A DNA stretch of 46,449 nucleotides, from NCBI GenBank assembly GCA_036504975.1, contig DASXUF010000153.1, positions 1-46,449 on the forward strand. The letters are read 5' to 3'. A program made the translations under genes and the position numbers. This document shows, one piece after another, positions 34,900 to 45,733 of the stretch; positions within the stretch are counted from its first letter, which is position 1, and each line of letters starts with the position of its first letter. The notes under the pieces are model-generated. The model saw nothing but the letters and a program-made list of their open reading frames with translations, had not been told where the DNA came from and made no database searches. The DNA comes from Candidatus Binatia bacterium (GTDB lineage: Bacteria; Desulfobacterota; Binatia; UBA9968).

Positions 34900-35673
34900 T
34901 TACTTTTGCTCCTTCATTTCCTTCTTACCCGAAGGTTGCGGCTTCGCTTCCTCTTTCCGTTTCCGGTCGCCTTCGGGAATGATCAGCATTCTGCGATAGG
35001 CGCCGGCGCCGAGACTTTTCGTCGTCAGCCACGGGTCATCTTGCAGAGCGGTATGCACGACGCGGCGGTCGGCTGCGCTCAAGGGGTCGACCGTCACGGT
35101 TTTTCTTTGTCTTTTCGCTTTTTCACCCAGGCGCAGCGCCATGTCCTGGAGGCTCTTTCTGCGGCGGTCGCGGTAATTTTCGCTGTCCACCTCAAGCTGC
35201 ACCCCTTCGCGCCCGCGGGTCTCGCTCACGGCGCGGGTGAGTAGATATTGCAGCGCTTCGAGAGTCTGGCCGTTGCGCCCGATGAGAAGCCCGCCGAAGT
35301 CGCCTTGGACCTCCAAAACCACCTCTACAGGCGTATCGCCCGGCTTGACCGCAATGGCGGCGTCGACCTCCAGCAGCCTGAGAACTTCTGCCAGGAACCG
35401 CTTGCCTTTCTCGGCCGCGGCGGCGACCTCGGCCGGATTGACAATTTTTTCCTTGATGGGCTCGGACCGAGGGCGTTCTTCCTCGGCGTCATCCGCAACG
35501 GGCCTGCGCAACGACGCCCGCACGCGCGCCTTCTTGCCGCCGATGCCGAGAACTCCCTTTCTTGCCTCCGCCAGAATATCGATCGTCACTCGATCGCGCT
35601 CCACGCCGAGCATTTTCAGAGCCTTGGCGATGGCCTCGTCGATGGTTTCGCCTTCGGCTTCCACGTGGTCCAT
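34900..35673 (-). CDS. jag: Jag/KhpB RNA-binding protein
   Basis: The 257-residue cytoplasmic protein has a Jag N-terminal domain (about 1-55, GKKARV), an acidic linker, a KH-like domain with the GRNG loop at 132-135, and an R3H domain with Arg203/204 and His207 (DRRVVHTAL). A basic tail of about 20 residues follows. KhpB binds many RNAs and affects cell-wall synthesis. Its place directly after yidC is conserved in bacteria. The usual next gene, mnmE, is absent here. Confidence 0.92.
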   Translation of the reverse strand: MDHVEAEGETIDEAIAKALKMLGVERDRVTIDILAEARKGVLGIGGKKARVRASLRRPVADDAEEERPRSEPIKEKIVNPAEVAAAAEKGKRFLAEVLRLLEVDAAIAVKPGDTPVEVVLEVQGDFGGLLIGRNGQTLEALQYLLTRAVSETRGREGVQLEVDSENYRDRRRKSLQDMALRLGEKAKRQRKTVTVDPLSAADRRVVHTALQDDPWLTTKSLGAGAYRRMLIIPEGDRKRKEEAKPQPSGKKEMKEQK

Positions 35674-35698
35674 GACCGAACACCTCCAGCCGCGCCGG

Positions 35699-37375
35699 CT
35701 AATTTTTCATGCGGTTGATCACGTATTGTTGTGCGATGCTGAGAAGGTTGTTGACCAACCAGTAAATAGTCAAACCGGAAGGAAAATTGATGAACATAAA
35801 GGTAAAGATAATCGGCATCATGAGCATCATGCGCCGCTGGTTGGGATCGCCGGCGGTGGGCGTCATCCACTGCTGCGCGAACATGCTGGCGCCCATCAGC
35901 AAAGTGAGAACCGGAATTCCCGCGTGGCAGCCGAATACGCTTACCGGAAGCGATTCCCAATCGGGTCGCGACAGGTCTTTGATCCAGAGGAACGGCGCGT
36001 GGCGCAGCTCGATCGGCGTCAAGAGCGCGTTATACAGACCGATGAAGACCGGGAACTGCAGCAGCATCGGCAGGCAGCCGCCGAACGGGTTAACTTTGTT
36101 GCGCCGGTAAAGCTCCATGATCTCTTTGTTCAAAGCTTCTTTGTTGTCCTTGTATTTTTCTTTGAGCCGCTCCATCTGCGGCTGCAATTTTTGCATCTCC
36201 TTCATCGAAACAAAACTCTTGTGGGTAAGCGGCGCCAACAAGAGCTTGATCAAGATTGTGAGCAGGATGATGTCCATTCCCCAGCTCGCCGTGACACGGT
36301 GGAAAAAATGCAGGACGTAGAGCAGCGGCATGGAAACGGGGCGGAACCAGCCGAAATCGATCGAGCCCTCCAGGCCGCGGTTCATGCTTTTTAAGACGTC
36401 GAGCTCTTTGGGTCCGATGAAGATCGTGTGGGTCGCTTTGGAGGTCCCGCCCCCTGCGGCTTGCGGCCCGACCTTCATGACGACCGCGGGACCGGTCTCT
36501 CGCACGGTGATCTTTTGCTCGGCGTTGTCCTCGGGCAGGAGCGCAAAGAGAAAATAAGTATGACCGAAGCTGGACCAGGAAACCTTGCCGATCCACTCTT
36601 TGCCCTTCAGAGCGTCGCCGTGCTCGCGAATCAGCTTGCCCCCGACGTCGGCCAGCAACCCCTCGAACGGGGCGTCGGTTTTGGGAACAAACAAAAATTT
36701 TAGCAACGAGCAGACGGCGCCGCCCCCGATCGGAGCGTTTGCGTTGGGCCCATTGGGCCTGGCGACCGAAGTGAGGATCACCTCGATCGGACGCGCAGGA
36801 CCTTTCTCAACCGAGACTTGCATGCCGATCGCATAGCCGGAGCCGGTGAATGTGAATTCCTTCGTCAGAACTGCTCCGGTCGGGCTCTCTGCCCTGAACA
36901 GCAGGCGTCCCTGGTTATTCCCGGTCAGTTGGAGGTCGCCGCCCTGCGCCGAATATGCAAGTTCTTCGTCCTTTAGGGGAGTGGCTTCAGGGATCTCGAC
37001 GCCGAAAGGGTAGGGGACTCCGGGAACGGACGGGACCATCTCAAAAGGAGGGCTCTTCTCGTCGAACGCCGCGCGGTAGTGCTTTAGCTTGAAGCTTTTG
37101 AGCCGCGCGCCTTGACTGGTGAAAAGCGCGACGTAGTCGTCGGTTTCGATTTTGATTTCTTTGATTGCCTGTGGCTTCGCGGGCGCCGGGAGCCTTGCCG
37201 CTTGGAGCGCCGGCTCGGGCTTAGGCGCCGGGGGCGCGGCGCTCTCCGGCTTTTTTTCCTCGCGCTCCGTTTCTTGCGGCGGCGGCGGGGCGGGATAATA
37301 CCGCGTCATCCATTCCTGATAAAGGATGAGAATCACCAGCGACAGGACAACAGCTAAAAGCGCGCGTTTTTCCAT
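35699..37375 (-). CDS. yidC: Membrane protein insertase YidC
   Basis: YidC inserts proteins into the inner membrane, with or without SecYEG. The 558-residue length and large periplasmic domain (about 60-330, rich in Pro/Ala at its N-terminus) show the Gram-negative type. The N-terminal helix is MEKRALLAVVLSLVILILYQ. The conserved insertase core (about 345-555) has five helices and a cytoplasmic loop (MKEMQKLQPQMERLKEKYK), followed by NPFGGCLPMLLQFPVFIGLY. The gene starts nine bases after yidD. Confidence 0.97.
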   Translation of the reverse strand: MEKRALLAVVLSLVILILYQEWMTRYYPAPPPPQETEREEKKPESAAPPAPKPEPALQAARLPAPAKPQAIKEIKIETDDYVALFTSQGARLKSFKLKHYRAAFDEKSPPFEMVPSVPGVPYPFGVEIPEATPLKDEELAYSAQGGDLQLTGNNQGRLLFRAESPTGAVLTKEFTFTGSGYAIGMQVSVEKGPARPIEVILTSVARPNGPNANAPIGGGAVCSLLKFLFVPKTDAPFEGLLADVGGKLIREHGDALKGKEWIGKVSWSSFGHTYFLFALLPEDNAEQKITVRETGPAVVMKVGPQAAGGGTSKATHTIFIGPKELDVLKSMNRGLEGSIDFGWFRPVSMPLLYVLHFFHRVTASWGMDIILLTILIKLLLAPLTHKSFVSMKEMQKLQPQMERLKEKYKDNKEALNKEIMELYRRNKVNPFGGCLPMLLQFPVFIGLYNALLTPIELRHAPFLWIKDLSRPDWESLPVSVFGCHAGIPVLTLLMGASMFAQQWMTPTAGDPNQRRMMLMMPIIFTFMFINFPSGLTIYWLVNNLLSIAQQYVINRMKN

Positions 37376-37384
37376 GTGATGAAT

Positions 37385-37606
37385 CTATGGCACGGGGTCA
37401 TAGCCCCCCGGATGGCCGGGACGGCAGCGAAGTACTCGGCGCAAAGCGAGCCGGAGTCCCCTCCAGATGCCGCGGCGCTCGATCGCCTGCTCGGCATAGG
37501 CGGAACAGCTTGGAAAAAAGCGGCAGGAGCTTGGAAGAAAAGGAGAGAAAAAGACTCGGTAACCGCTTACGATTAAAATAAAGATTTTCTTGCCCAACCC
37601 AGCCAC
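37385..37606 (-). CDS. yidD: Membrane protein insertion efficiency factor YidD
   Basis: The 73-residue protein has an amphipathic/hydrophobic N-terminus ([20 protein letters not shown]), [19 protein letters not shown] with the paired Cys, and the ending HPGGYDPVP. All three are hallmarks of the family. It assists YidC-dependent insertion at the cytoplasmic membrane. The start is GTG, sharing one base with the rnpA stop (TAGTG), so translation is coupled. No ATG fits. Confidence 0.95.
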   Translation of the reverse strand: MAGLGKKIFILIVSGYRVFFSPFLPSSCRFFPSCSAYAEQAIERRGIWRGLRLALRRVLRCRPGHPGGYDPVP

Positions 37607-37971
37607 TACTTTTGCCGACTTCTCCCCTGTATGAAAATGTTCTGTAATTCGGCCGCAACATCGTTGAGAGAAAGTTTTTCAGCCCCTCTCTTGGCGATGA
37701 CGACGATGTCTTGAGCCTGTGACATTGCGCCCCTCCGGCGGCGAAAAAATTCTCTCACCAGTCGTTTGATCCGGTTGCGGACAACCGCGTTCCCTACTCG
37801 AGTCGTGACGGTAATGCCCAGCCTGCTTTGCCCCGCGTCGCTGGATTTGCTGAGAACGACGAAGTGAGAGGTGTGAACCCGTTTCCCGAGCCGTGAGAGG
37901 GTGAGAAACTCAAAACGTTTGGTGAGACGGGATCGTTTTGGAAAACCTTCCCCTCCCTGAGAAAGCTCCAT
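37606..37971 (-). CDS. rnpA: Ribonuclease P protein component
   Basis: RnpA is the protein subunit of RNase P, which matures tRNA 5' ends with the RNA subunit. The 121-residue protein has RLTKRFEF near the N-terminus and the RNR signature [20 protein letters not shown], with [12 protein letters not shown] after it. ATG 37971 is chosen because AAAGGA lies about five bases upstream and the length is normal. The same frame stays open for 63 more codons across rpmH; that extension is not taken as coding. It starts eight bases after the rpmH stop. Confidence 0.95.
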   Translation of the reverse strand: MELSQGGEGFPKRSRLTKRFEFLTLSRLGKRVHTSHFVVLSKSSDAGQSRLGITVTTRVGNAVVRNRIKRLVREFFRRRRGAMSQAQDIVVIAKRGAEKLSLNDVAAELQNIFIQGRSRQK

Positions 37972-37979
37972 CCCATCCT

Positions 37980-38141
37980 TTAGGTCCGAGGACGCTTCGG
38001 CGGCACAGTCACGGTCAGCCGCTTGCGTCCCTTGGCCCTTCTTCTTCTCAATACGTTGCGCCCTCCCGGCGTCGCCATCCGGGCGAGGAAGCCGTGCGTC
38101 CGTTTGCGTCTTATGTTGCTCGGTTGATAGGTTCGTTTCAT
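37980..38141 (-). CDS. rpmH: 50S ribosomal protein L34
   Basis: The 53-residue basic protein starts [20 protein letters not shown] and continues with [20 protein letters not shown], an almost perfect L34 sequence. It has a short C-terminal extension ([13 protein letters not shown]) that is longer than in E. coli L34 (46 residues). AAAGGA lies seven bases before ATG 38141. A TTGACA about 60 bases upstream (minus strand) could be a promoter -35, but no convincing -10 fits. The gap to gpsA (38142-38261) has nothing else beyond a weak hairpin near the gpsA end. Confidence 0.97.
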   Translation of the reverse strand: MKRTYQPSNIRRKRTHGFLARMATPGGRNVLRRRRAKGRKRLTVTVPPKRPRT

Positions 38142-38261
38142 TGAGTTGTCCTTTAAGCAAGTCGTTGCAGGAATCTAGTTTGAATCATATGGGAATGTCT
38201 TTGTCAATTTCCGCTGGCCGTGTTCACAAGTTGTAGGGGCGGGTTTAAAACCTCCGCCTGG

Positions 38262-39269
38262 TTATGAGAGCTCCGCTTTCAGTGACCGTTGCATCAGGTC
38301 GCGCACCGCCTCCAGCGGTTTTTTCCCTTCATAGAGGACCCGGTGCATCTGCTCCACGATCGGCAGCTCCGCGCCGAGCCGTCGGGCGAGCAGATAGACC
38401 GAGCGGGTGTTTTTGATTCCTTCCGCCACCATGCGCGTGCCGCCGAGTATCTCATCGAGCCTCTTCCCTTGGGCAATCTGCAGGCCGACGCGGCGATTGC
38501 GGCTGAGATCGCCGGTAGAGGTCAGGATCAAGTCTCCCAGCCCCGGCAACCCCGAGAGCGTGAGCGGGTCGCCGCCCATCTTGACCGCCAGGCGGGTCAT
38601 CTCGGCGAGTCCGCGGGTCACCAGCGCCGCGCGCGCGTTCAATCCCAGTTCCAGCCCGTCGCTGATACCCGCCGCAATGGCGATCACGTTTTTCACGACT
38701 CCCCCTATTTGGACGCCGATGATGTCCGGGGACGTGTAGACCCTGAAGTTCGGGCTGCTCAACATTTCCTGTATGTCTCTGCTTACGGTCTCATTACGGG
38801 CCGCGACCGTTACCGCGGCCGGCAGCCCGCGCGCCACTTCCAAAGCGAAATTCGGGCCGGACAGAAACGCGTGCCGCTCTTTACTGTTGGCGCCGAAGAT
38901 TTCGCCCAGAACCTCGCTCATGGTGGCGAGCTTTTTTTCGTCGATGCCTTTGGTCGCGCAAACGAGGATCGCGTCGGGATCGACGTGCGTCGCGGCACTC
39001 TGCATGACTTCGCGGACGAAATGAGAAGGCACCGCTAAAAAGAGCGCGGTTTTTTTGGCGCCGGCGTCTCTTAGCGCGCGGCTGACCTTGAGGGAAGGAG
39101 GCAGCGGGATCCCCGGAAGGTAAGTACGGTTCTCTCTTTGTTGCTGAATTTCCCGATAGCTTTGCTCGCCGTGACACCAGAGGGTGACGTCATGGCCTTT
39201 CTCGCAAAGCAGTTTGGCGAGAGCCGTCCCCCAGCCGCCGGCCCCGATGACTCCAATGGCCCTGCCCAT
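38262..39269 (-). CDS. gpsA: Glycerol-3-phosphate dehydrogenase [NAD(P)+]
   Basis: GpsA reduces dihydroxyacetone phosphate to glycerol-3-phosphate for phospholipid synthesis. The 335-residue protein has AIGVIGAGGWGTALA at the N-terminus (NAD-binding), then LFLAVPSHFVREVM, CATKGID, LSGPNFALEVARG, and KNVIAIAAGISDGL with the catalytic Lys. GDLILTSTGDLSRNRRVG fits the C-terminal domain. ATG 39269 is preferred to TTG 39281, which lies in the upstream repeat and has no ribosome site; even so only GGAG two bases before the ATG is visible. The gene follows gyrA across a palindromic repeat. Confidence 0.95.
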   Translation of the reverse strand: MGRAIGVIGAGGWGTALAKLLCEKGHDVTLWCHGEQSYREIQQQRENRTYLPGIPLPPSLKVSRALRDAGAKKTALFLAVPSHFVREVMQSAATHVDPDAILVCATKGIDEKKLATMSEVLGEIFGANSKERHAFLSGPNFALEVARGLPAAVTVAARNETVSRDIQEMLSSPNFRVYTSPDIIGVQIGGVVKNVIAIAAGISDGLELGLNARAALVTRGLAEMTRLAVKMGGDPLTLSGLPGLGDLILTSTGDLSRNRRVGLQIAQGKRLDEILGGTRMVAEGIKNTRSVYLLARRLGAELPIVEQMHRVLYEGKKPLEAVRDLMQRSLKAELS

Positions 39270-39280
39270 AACTCCAGCCA

Positions 39281-39355
39281 ATTTTAGAATTCGAAAATCG
39301 GCTCAGCCAAAAAGAGAGGCTGATCAGCCTCGGGCTGAAATCGAAAATCTAAAAT
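39281..39355. repeat. Nested palindromic repeat between gyrA and gpsA
   Basis: The outer arms ATTTTAGA (39281-39288) and TCTAAAAT (39348-39355) enclose TCGAAAATC words on both sides, a GGCT-AGCC pair and the perfect inner palindrome AGGCTGATCAGCCT (39317-39330). The whole 75 bases can fold into a long hairpin and fills the gyrA-gpsA gap. It shares words with the element at 30825-30895. It may reduce read-through into gpsA or be an inserted dispersed repeat. Confidence 0.75.
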
Positions 39356-39359
39356 GAAA

Positions 39360-41813
39360 CTACGCTTCCGCTTCTTCCTCTTCTTCTTTCTCCGCCAGCC
39401 GCGCCAAGGAGACGACCCTTTCTCCTTCTTCGAGACCGATGAGGTGAACTCCCTGGGTATTGCGCCCGATCACGCGAATGTCCTTCACTCTCAAACGGAT
39501 GATTTTCCCTATGTTCGTGACCAACATCAGTTGGTCGTCGTCGGTGACCTGCTGCACGCCGACGACCCGCCCGGTCTTCTCAGTCGTCTTCATCGTGATG
39601 ATCCCTTTGCCGCCGCGCGATTGCAGGCGGTACTCTTCCATCGGCGTGCGCTTGCCGTAGCCGTTTTCCGATACGGTCAGGATATTAGCGCCGAGGCTCA
39701 GAATCTCCATGCTGACGATGGCATCGTCCTTTTCCAGGTTCATTCCCGCGACGCCGTAAGTGTCGCGACTGGTGGCCCGGACTTGTTCTTCTTTGAAACG
39801 GATCGATTGGCCGTCCAGGGTGGAAAGGATGATCTCCTGATTCCCGTCCGTGAGCCGGACGCCGATGACTTCGTCGTTCGGCTCGAGCGCGATCGCGCGA
39901 ATCCCGCTGGCGCGCGGATTGGCGTACGCCATCAGCTCCGTCTTCTTCACCAGACCTCGCTTGGTTGTAAAGACTACGTAGCGGCCCTCTTGAAACTCTT
40001 TGACCGAGAGGAAGGCCGACACTTTTTCTCCTGGCTCCAAGTGCAGCAGATTGACGATCGGCTTCCCTCGGGCGGCGCGCCCGGCCTGGGGCAATTCATG
40101 CACCTTGATCCAATAAACTTTGCCGATCGTGGTGAAAAAGAGGATGTACGAATGGGTAGAGGCGACGAAGAGATACTCGACGAAATCCTCTTCGCGCGTG
40201 GTCGCGCCGATCTTGCCCTTGCCGCCGCGCCGCTGCGCCCGGTAGAGCGCCGCGGGGTTGCGCTTGATGTAGCCCTCGTGCGAGATCGTGACCACCATGT
40301 CCTCTTCGACGATCATGTCCTCGATCGAGATCGCTTCGGTATGGTCGATGATCTGCGTGCGCCGCTCGTCGCCGTAGCTCTTTTTGATCTCCTCGAGCTC
40401 TTCGACGATGATGCGGTAGATCTCCTTTTCATCGGCCAGAATCGCTCTCAGCTTGGCGATCAGCTCCACGGTCTCCTTGTGTTCCTCCAGGACCTTGTCG
40501 CGCTCCAATCCGGTCAACTGTTGCAGACGCATTTCCAGGATCGCTTGCGCCTGGATCTCGCTCAGGGCGAAATTCTGCATCAGTCCTTCTTTTGCGACTT
40601 TGCGGTCCTGGGCGCGGCGGATCAAGGCGATCACCGCGTCGAGATGATCGAGGGCGATTTTTAATCCCTCTAAGATGTGCAGCCGCTCTTCGGCCTTTCG
40701 CAGATCATAGGCGGTGCGCCTCGTGACCACCTCTTTGCGGTGATCGATGAAGCATTTGAGCGCATCCTTGAGGTTGAGGACCTTGGGCCGTCCCTCGACG
40801 ATCGCCAGCATATTGACGCCGAAGGATTCTTGCAGCGCGGTGTGCTTGTAGAGCTGGTTGATGATGACCTCGGCCACCGCTTCTCGCTTGAGCTCGACGA
40901 CGATTCGCATCCCGTCGCGGTCCGACTCATCACGCAGGTCGCTGATCCCCTCGATCTTCTTCTCCTGGACCAGCTCGGCGATCTGGTCGATGATCCGGCC
41001 TTTGTTGACCATGTAGGGTATTTCAGTAATTACAATCTGCTCTTTCCCAGTGCGCTTGACGGTTTCGGTGAAAGCCTTGCCGCGCATCTGGATGATACCC
41101 TTGCCTTCATGGTAGGCCTGCGCGATCGCTTCTTTGCCGTGGATAAACCCGGCGGTGGGAAAGTCCGGGCCTGGAATGTATTGCATCAGCTCTTTGATCG
41201 GGATGTCCGGCTTCGCCACCATGGCGACCAGCGCGTCGATGACCTCGCCGAGATTGTGCGGCGGGATGTTGGTCGCCATTCCGACGGCGATCCCTGAGGA
41301 TCCATTGATCAACAGATTGGGAATCCGCGTCGGCAGAACTAGAGGCTCTTGCAACGTGTCGTCGTAATTGGGGGCGAAATCGACCGTTTCTTTTTCGATA
41401 TCAGCCAACATTTCCTCTGCCAGCTGAGTCATGCGAACCTCGGTGTAGCGCATTGCGGCCGGTGGATCGGGGTCAATGCTACCCCAATTGCCCTGCCCAT
41501 CGGCGAGCGGGTAGCGCATCGAAAAAGCTTGCACTAGACGAACGATCGTATCGTAGACGGCGACGTCGCCATGAGGGTGGTAGTTTTTTAGAACTTCGCC
41601 TACTACGCCTGCACTTTTTCGGAAGCGCTTGTCATGCGTCAGGCTCATCTCATACATCGCGTAGAGGACGCGCCGGTGCACCGGCTTCAGCCCGTCGCGC
41701 ACGTCCGGCAGTGCGCGGCCGATGATGACGCTCATCGCGTAGTCCATATAGGACTGGCGCATCTCGTCTTCGATGTAGACGGGAACTTTTTGCGGCTTGA
41801 GTGTGGCTTCCAT
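39360..41813 (-). CDS. gyrA: DNA gyrase subunit A
   Basis: GyrA cuts and rejoins DNA during ATP-dependent negative supercoiling. The 817-residue protein has the winged-helix region, the active-site Tyr123 (AAMRYTE), the QRDR at about 68-125 and the GyrA box QRRGGKG at 527-533, which distinguishes it from ParC. A six-bladed C-terminal domain ends in an acidic tail. At the site of E. coli Ser83 the residue is Val84 (HGDVAVYD), while the Asp87 equivalent is kept; the substitution may affect fluoroquinolone binding. It lies 117 bases after gyrB, with which it forms the tetramer. Confidence 0.98.
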   Translation of the reverse strand: MEATLKPQKVPVYIEDEMRQSYMDYAMSVIIGRALPDVRDGLKPVHRRVLYAMYEMSLTHDKRFRKSAGVVGEVLKNYHPHGDVAVYDTIVRLVQAFSMRYPLADGQGNWGSIDPDPPAAMRYTEVRMTQLAEEMLADIEKETVDFAPNYDDTLQEPLVLPTRIPNLLINGSSGIAVGMATNIPPHNLGEVIDALVAMVAKPDIPIKELMQYIPGPDFPTAGFIHGKEAIAQAYHEGKGIIQMRGKAFTETVKRTGKEQIVITEIPYMVNKGRIIDQIAELVQEKKIEGISDLRDESDRDGMRIVVELKREAVAEVIINQLYKHTALQESFGVNMLAIVEGRPKVLNLKDALKCFIDHRKEVVTRRTAYDLRKAEERLHILEGLKIALDHLDAVIALIRRAQDRKVAKEGLMQNFALSEIQAQAILEMRLQQLTGLERDKVLEEHKETVELIAKLRAILADEKEIYRIIVEELEEIKKSYGDERRTQIIDHTEAISIEDMIVEEDMVVTISHEGYIKRNPAALYRAQRRGGKGKIGATTREEDFVEYLFVASTHSYILFFTTIGKVYWIKVHELPQAGRAARGKPIVNLLHLEPGEKVSAFLSVKEFQEGRYVVFTTKRGLVKKTELMAYANPRASGIRAIALEPNDEVIGVRLTDGNQEIILSTLDGQSIRFKEEQVRATSRDTYGVAGMNLEKDDAIVSMEILSLGANILTVSENGYGKRTPMEEYRLQSRGGKGIITMKTTEKTGRVVGVQQVTDDDQLMLVTNIGKIIRLRVKDIRVIGRNTQGVHLIGLEEGERVVSLARLAEKEEEEEAEA

Positions 41814-41840
41814 ATAAATAAGATCAGTTCCCGGTTTCGG

Positions 41841-41864
41841 TCCTTCGATTTCGCTCAGGACAGG
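41841..41864. repeat. Dispersed-repeat word in the gyrB-gyrA spacer
   Basis: TCCTTCGATTTCGCTCAGGA and its following CAGG closely match a short word I recall from intergenic repeats of many environmental bacterial genomes. Only one copy is in this window, so the repeat status rests on memory. The rest of the 117-base spacer shows nothing clear. Confidence 0.4.
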
Positions 41865-41930
41865 GTTTCGAGTTTCGCGTCCGAAGCGGAGGGAAACTTA
41901 GAGCTCGCGGCTCTTCACCCATGAGTTCGG

Positions 41931-44363
<2,433 letters not shown>

Positions 44364-44431
44364 TTACTTTAGGGTTAATTAGAAATTTCGCTGCAATGTC
44401 TAGGGGTTAGGTCAAATTTAAAACTATGACA

Positions 44432-44460
44432 ATTGTACCTAAAACGGCATTCAAAGTAAA
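44432..44460 (-). promoter_or_regulatory. gyrB: Candidate gyrB promoter
   Basis: On the minus strand, TTTACT (44455-44460) and TACAAT (44432-44437) are separated by 17 bases, matching the sigma-70 hexamers at four and five of six positions. They lie about 70 bases before the gyrB start in an AT-rich tract. Confidence 0.4.
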
Positions 44461-44521
44461 GCAAAAAATGGCCCGTTTTTAACCAGGTTTGGTGTGAGGT
44501 TTGAGCTGCTTCTCCAGCGGT

Positions 44522-44549
44522 TTATCGGAATAAAAAAAAAGTCCGATAA
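44522..44549. other. Perfect hairpin in the gyrB/permease intergenic region
   Basis: TTATCGGA and TCCGATAA form an eight-base stem around a 12-base loop that is almost all A. It is in the only gap longer than 300 bases (44361-44701), which otherwise holds the gyrB promoter candidate and an AT-rich tract. It could be an operator or a terminator-like element; neither is proven. Confidence 0.4.
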
Positions 44550-44701
44550 CTCCACAATGGGTTCGTTCACGGAAGTACCTGAAGTGAGGATAGTGTATTT
44601 AGCCGCTGCAACCGCGGAGAGTTCCTTATTGACATTTCACCACCCCTTTGTTAGGGGAGGAACAGAAAAACCGCGGATTTTTCCCAAGGGAGGGCAAACT
44701 C

Positions 44702-45547
44702 ATGGCCGACGAAACGGCTCAAGAGGTACTGTTAGACGTTAGAGTCGCCGAGGCTTCCTGGCTCTACAAGTTTTACCTCAATCAGGAGAAAAAAATACTC
44801 GGCACGGTTTCCGTGGCGATTTTTCTTACAATCTGGGAACTCACCGGCGGAGTGTACCAGGTCGTCAATCCGATGTTCATGAGCGCTCCTTCTTTTATCT
44901 GGAAAGCCGCAGTTCAGTTATTTGCTTCAGGAGAGATCTGGAACGATCTTTATGTGAGCGGCATTGAATTCGCTTGGGGTTATGCCCTTTCGGTTATGGT
45001 CGCTTTGCCGTTTGGAATCGCGGTGGGCTGGTATAGAAAGATGAGCTACATCTTCGACCCTTTCATCAATGCGATGAACTCGACTCCGCGAGTCGCTCTT
45101 TTGCCGCTGGTCATCATCTGGCTGGGGATCGGGATTTTGTCCAAGGTCGGCATCATTTTTCTCGGCGCAGTTTTTCCCATACTGATCAACGCGCGCGATG
45201 GAGTCAAAACCACGCCTTACAATCTCCTCAACGCCGCGCGGAGCTTTGGCGCTTCGGAATGGCAAATCTTCAGGAACGTGGTGCTGCCTTCTACGGTGCC
45301 TTTCATCCTGACGGGGCTGAGACTTGGAGTGGGCCGGGCGCTTATCGGGGTCATGGTGGGGGAGCTTTATGCGGCCACTGCCGGAATCGGCTTCATGATT
45401 ACCGTCGCCGGCGCGACGTTCCAGACCGATAAGGTTTTTGTCGGCGTACTTATCTTTGCGATCTCCGGGATGATCTCCATGGAGCTATTGACCAAGCTGG
45501 AGCGTCGCTTCAGCAAGTGGCGGCCGAAGGTGGGCGCCGAAGTCTAA
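44702..45547 (+). CDS. SsuC/TauC-like ABC transporter permease
   Basis: The 281-residue inner-membrane permease belongs to the nitrate/taurine/sulfonate importer class. After a cytoplasmic N-terminus of about 28 residues there are about six helices. The EAA-type loop, where the ATPase docks, is NAARSFGASEWQIFRNVVLPSTVP, followed by the LRLGVGRALIGVMVGE signature. ATG 44702 follows GGGAGGG at seven bases; a longer frame from 44648 lacks this. A TTGACA at 44629 has no good -10. No ATPase or binding protein is beside it, so partners must be encoded elsewhere. It ends before a strong terminator. Confidence 0.88.
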   Translation: MADETAQEVLLDVRVAEASWLYKFYLNQEKKILGTVSVAIFLTIWELTGGVYQVVNPMFMSAPSFIWKAAVQLFASGEIWNDLYVSGIEFAWGYALSVMVALPFGIAVGWYRKMSYIFDPFINAMNSTPRVALLPLVIIWLGIGILSKVGIIFLGAVFPILINARDGVKTTPYNLLNAARSFGASEWQIFRNVVLPSTVPFILTGLRLGVGRALIGVMVGELYAATAGIGFMITVAGATFQTDKVFVGVLIFAISGMISMELLTKLERRFSKWRPKVGAEV

Positions 45548-45575
45548 CTCGGCGGATTCTGAGCCCAAGTTTATG

Positions 45576-45613
45576 AAGTGGCCTCTGCCCAAGCGGAGGC
45601 CACTTTTTTTTTG
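45576..45613 (+). terminator. Rho-independent terminator after the permease
   Basis: A ten-base perfect stem (AAGTGGCCTC, 45576-45585, with GAGGCCACTT, 45596-45605) has a ten-base loop and is followed by an uninterrupted T run to 45613. It shows that the permease transcript ends here as a single-gene unit. Confidence 0.95.
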
Positions 45614-45733
45614 CTCGGCGATCGTCGCGACGCTCGCCATTATCAGGACCGAGTGAATGCGTATTGCTTTCGCCGCCTGAGTTCTATACCATCGCCGCGA
45701 CTTGGCTTCCGGCCGGTGCTCTAGAGGGATCGG

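Noticed and set aside
35237-36394. Open frame of 385 codons antisense to jag and yidC
   Set aside because: It spans two certain genes on the other strand and shows no domain features.
38235-38261. GGCGGGTTT-AAAACCTCCGCC hairpin after gpsA
   Set aside because: The stem is imperfect and no T run follows in either direction, so it is not called as a terminator.
39354-40664. Open frame of 436 codons antisense to gyrA
   Set aside because: It is a shadow of gyrA codon bias; the translation is compositionally odd (rich in Asp, Arg, Leu and Phe) and matches no family.
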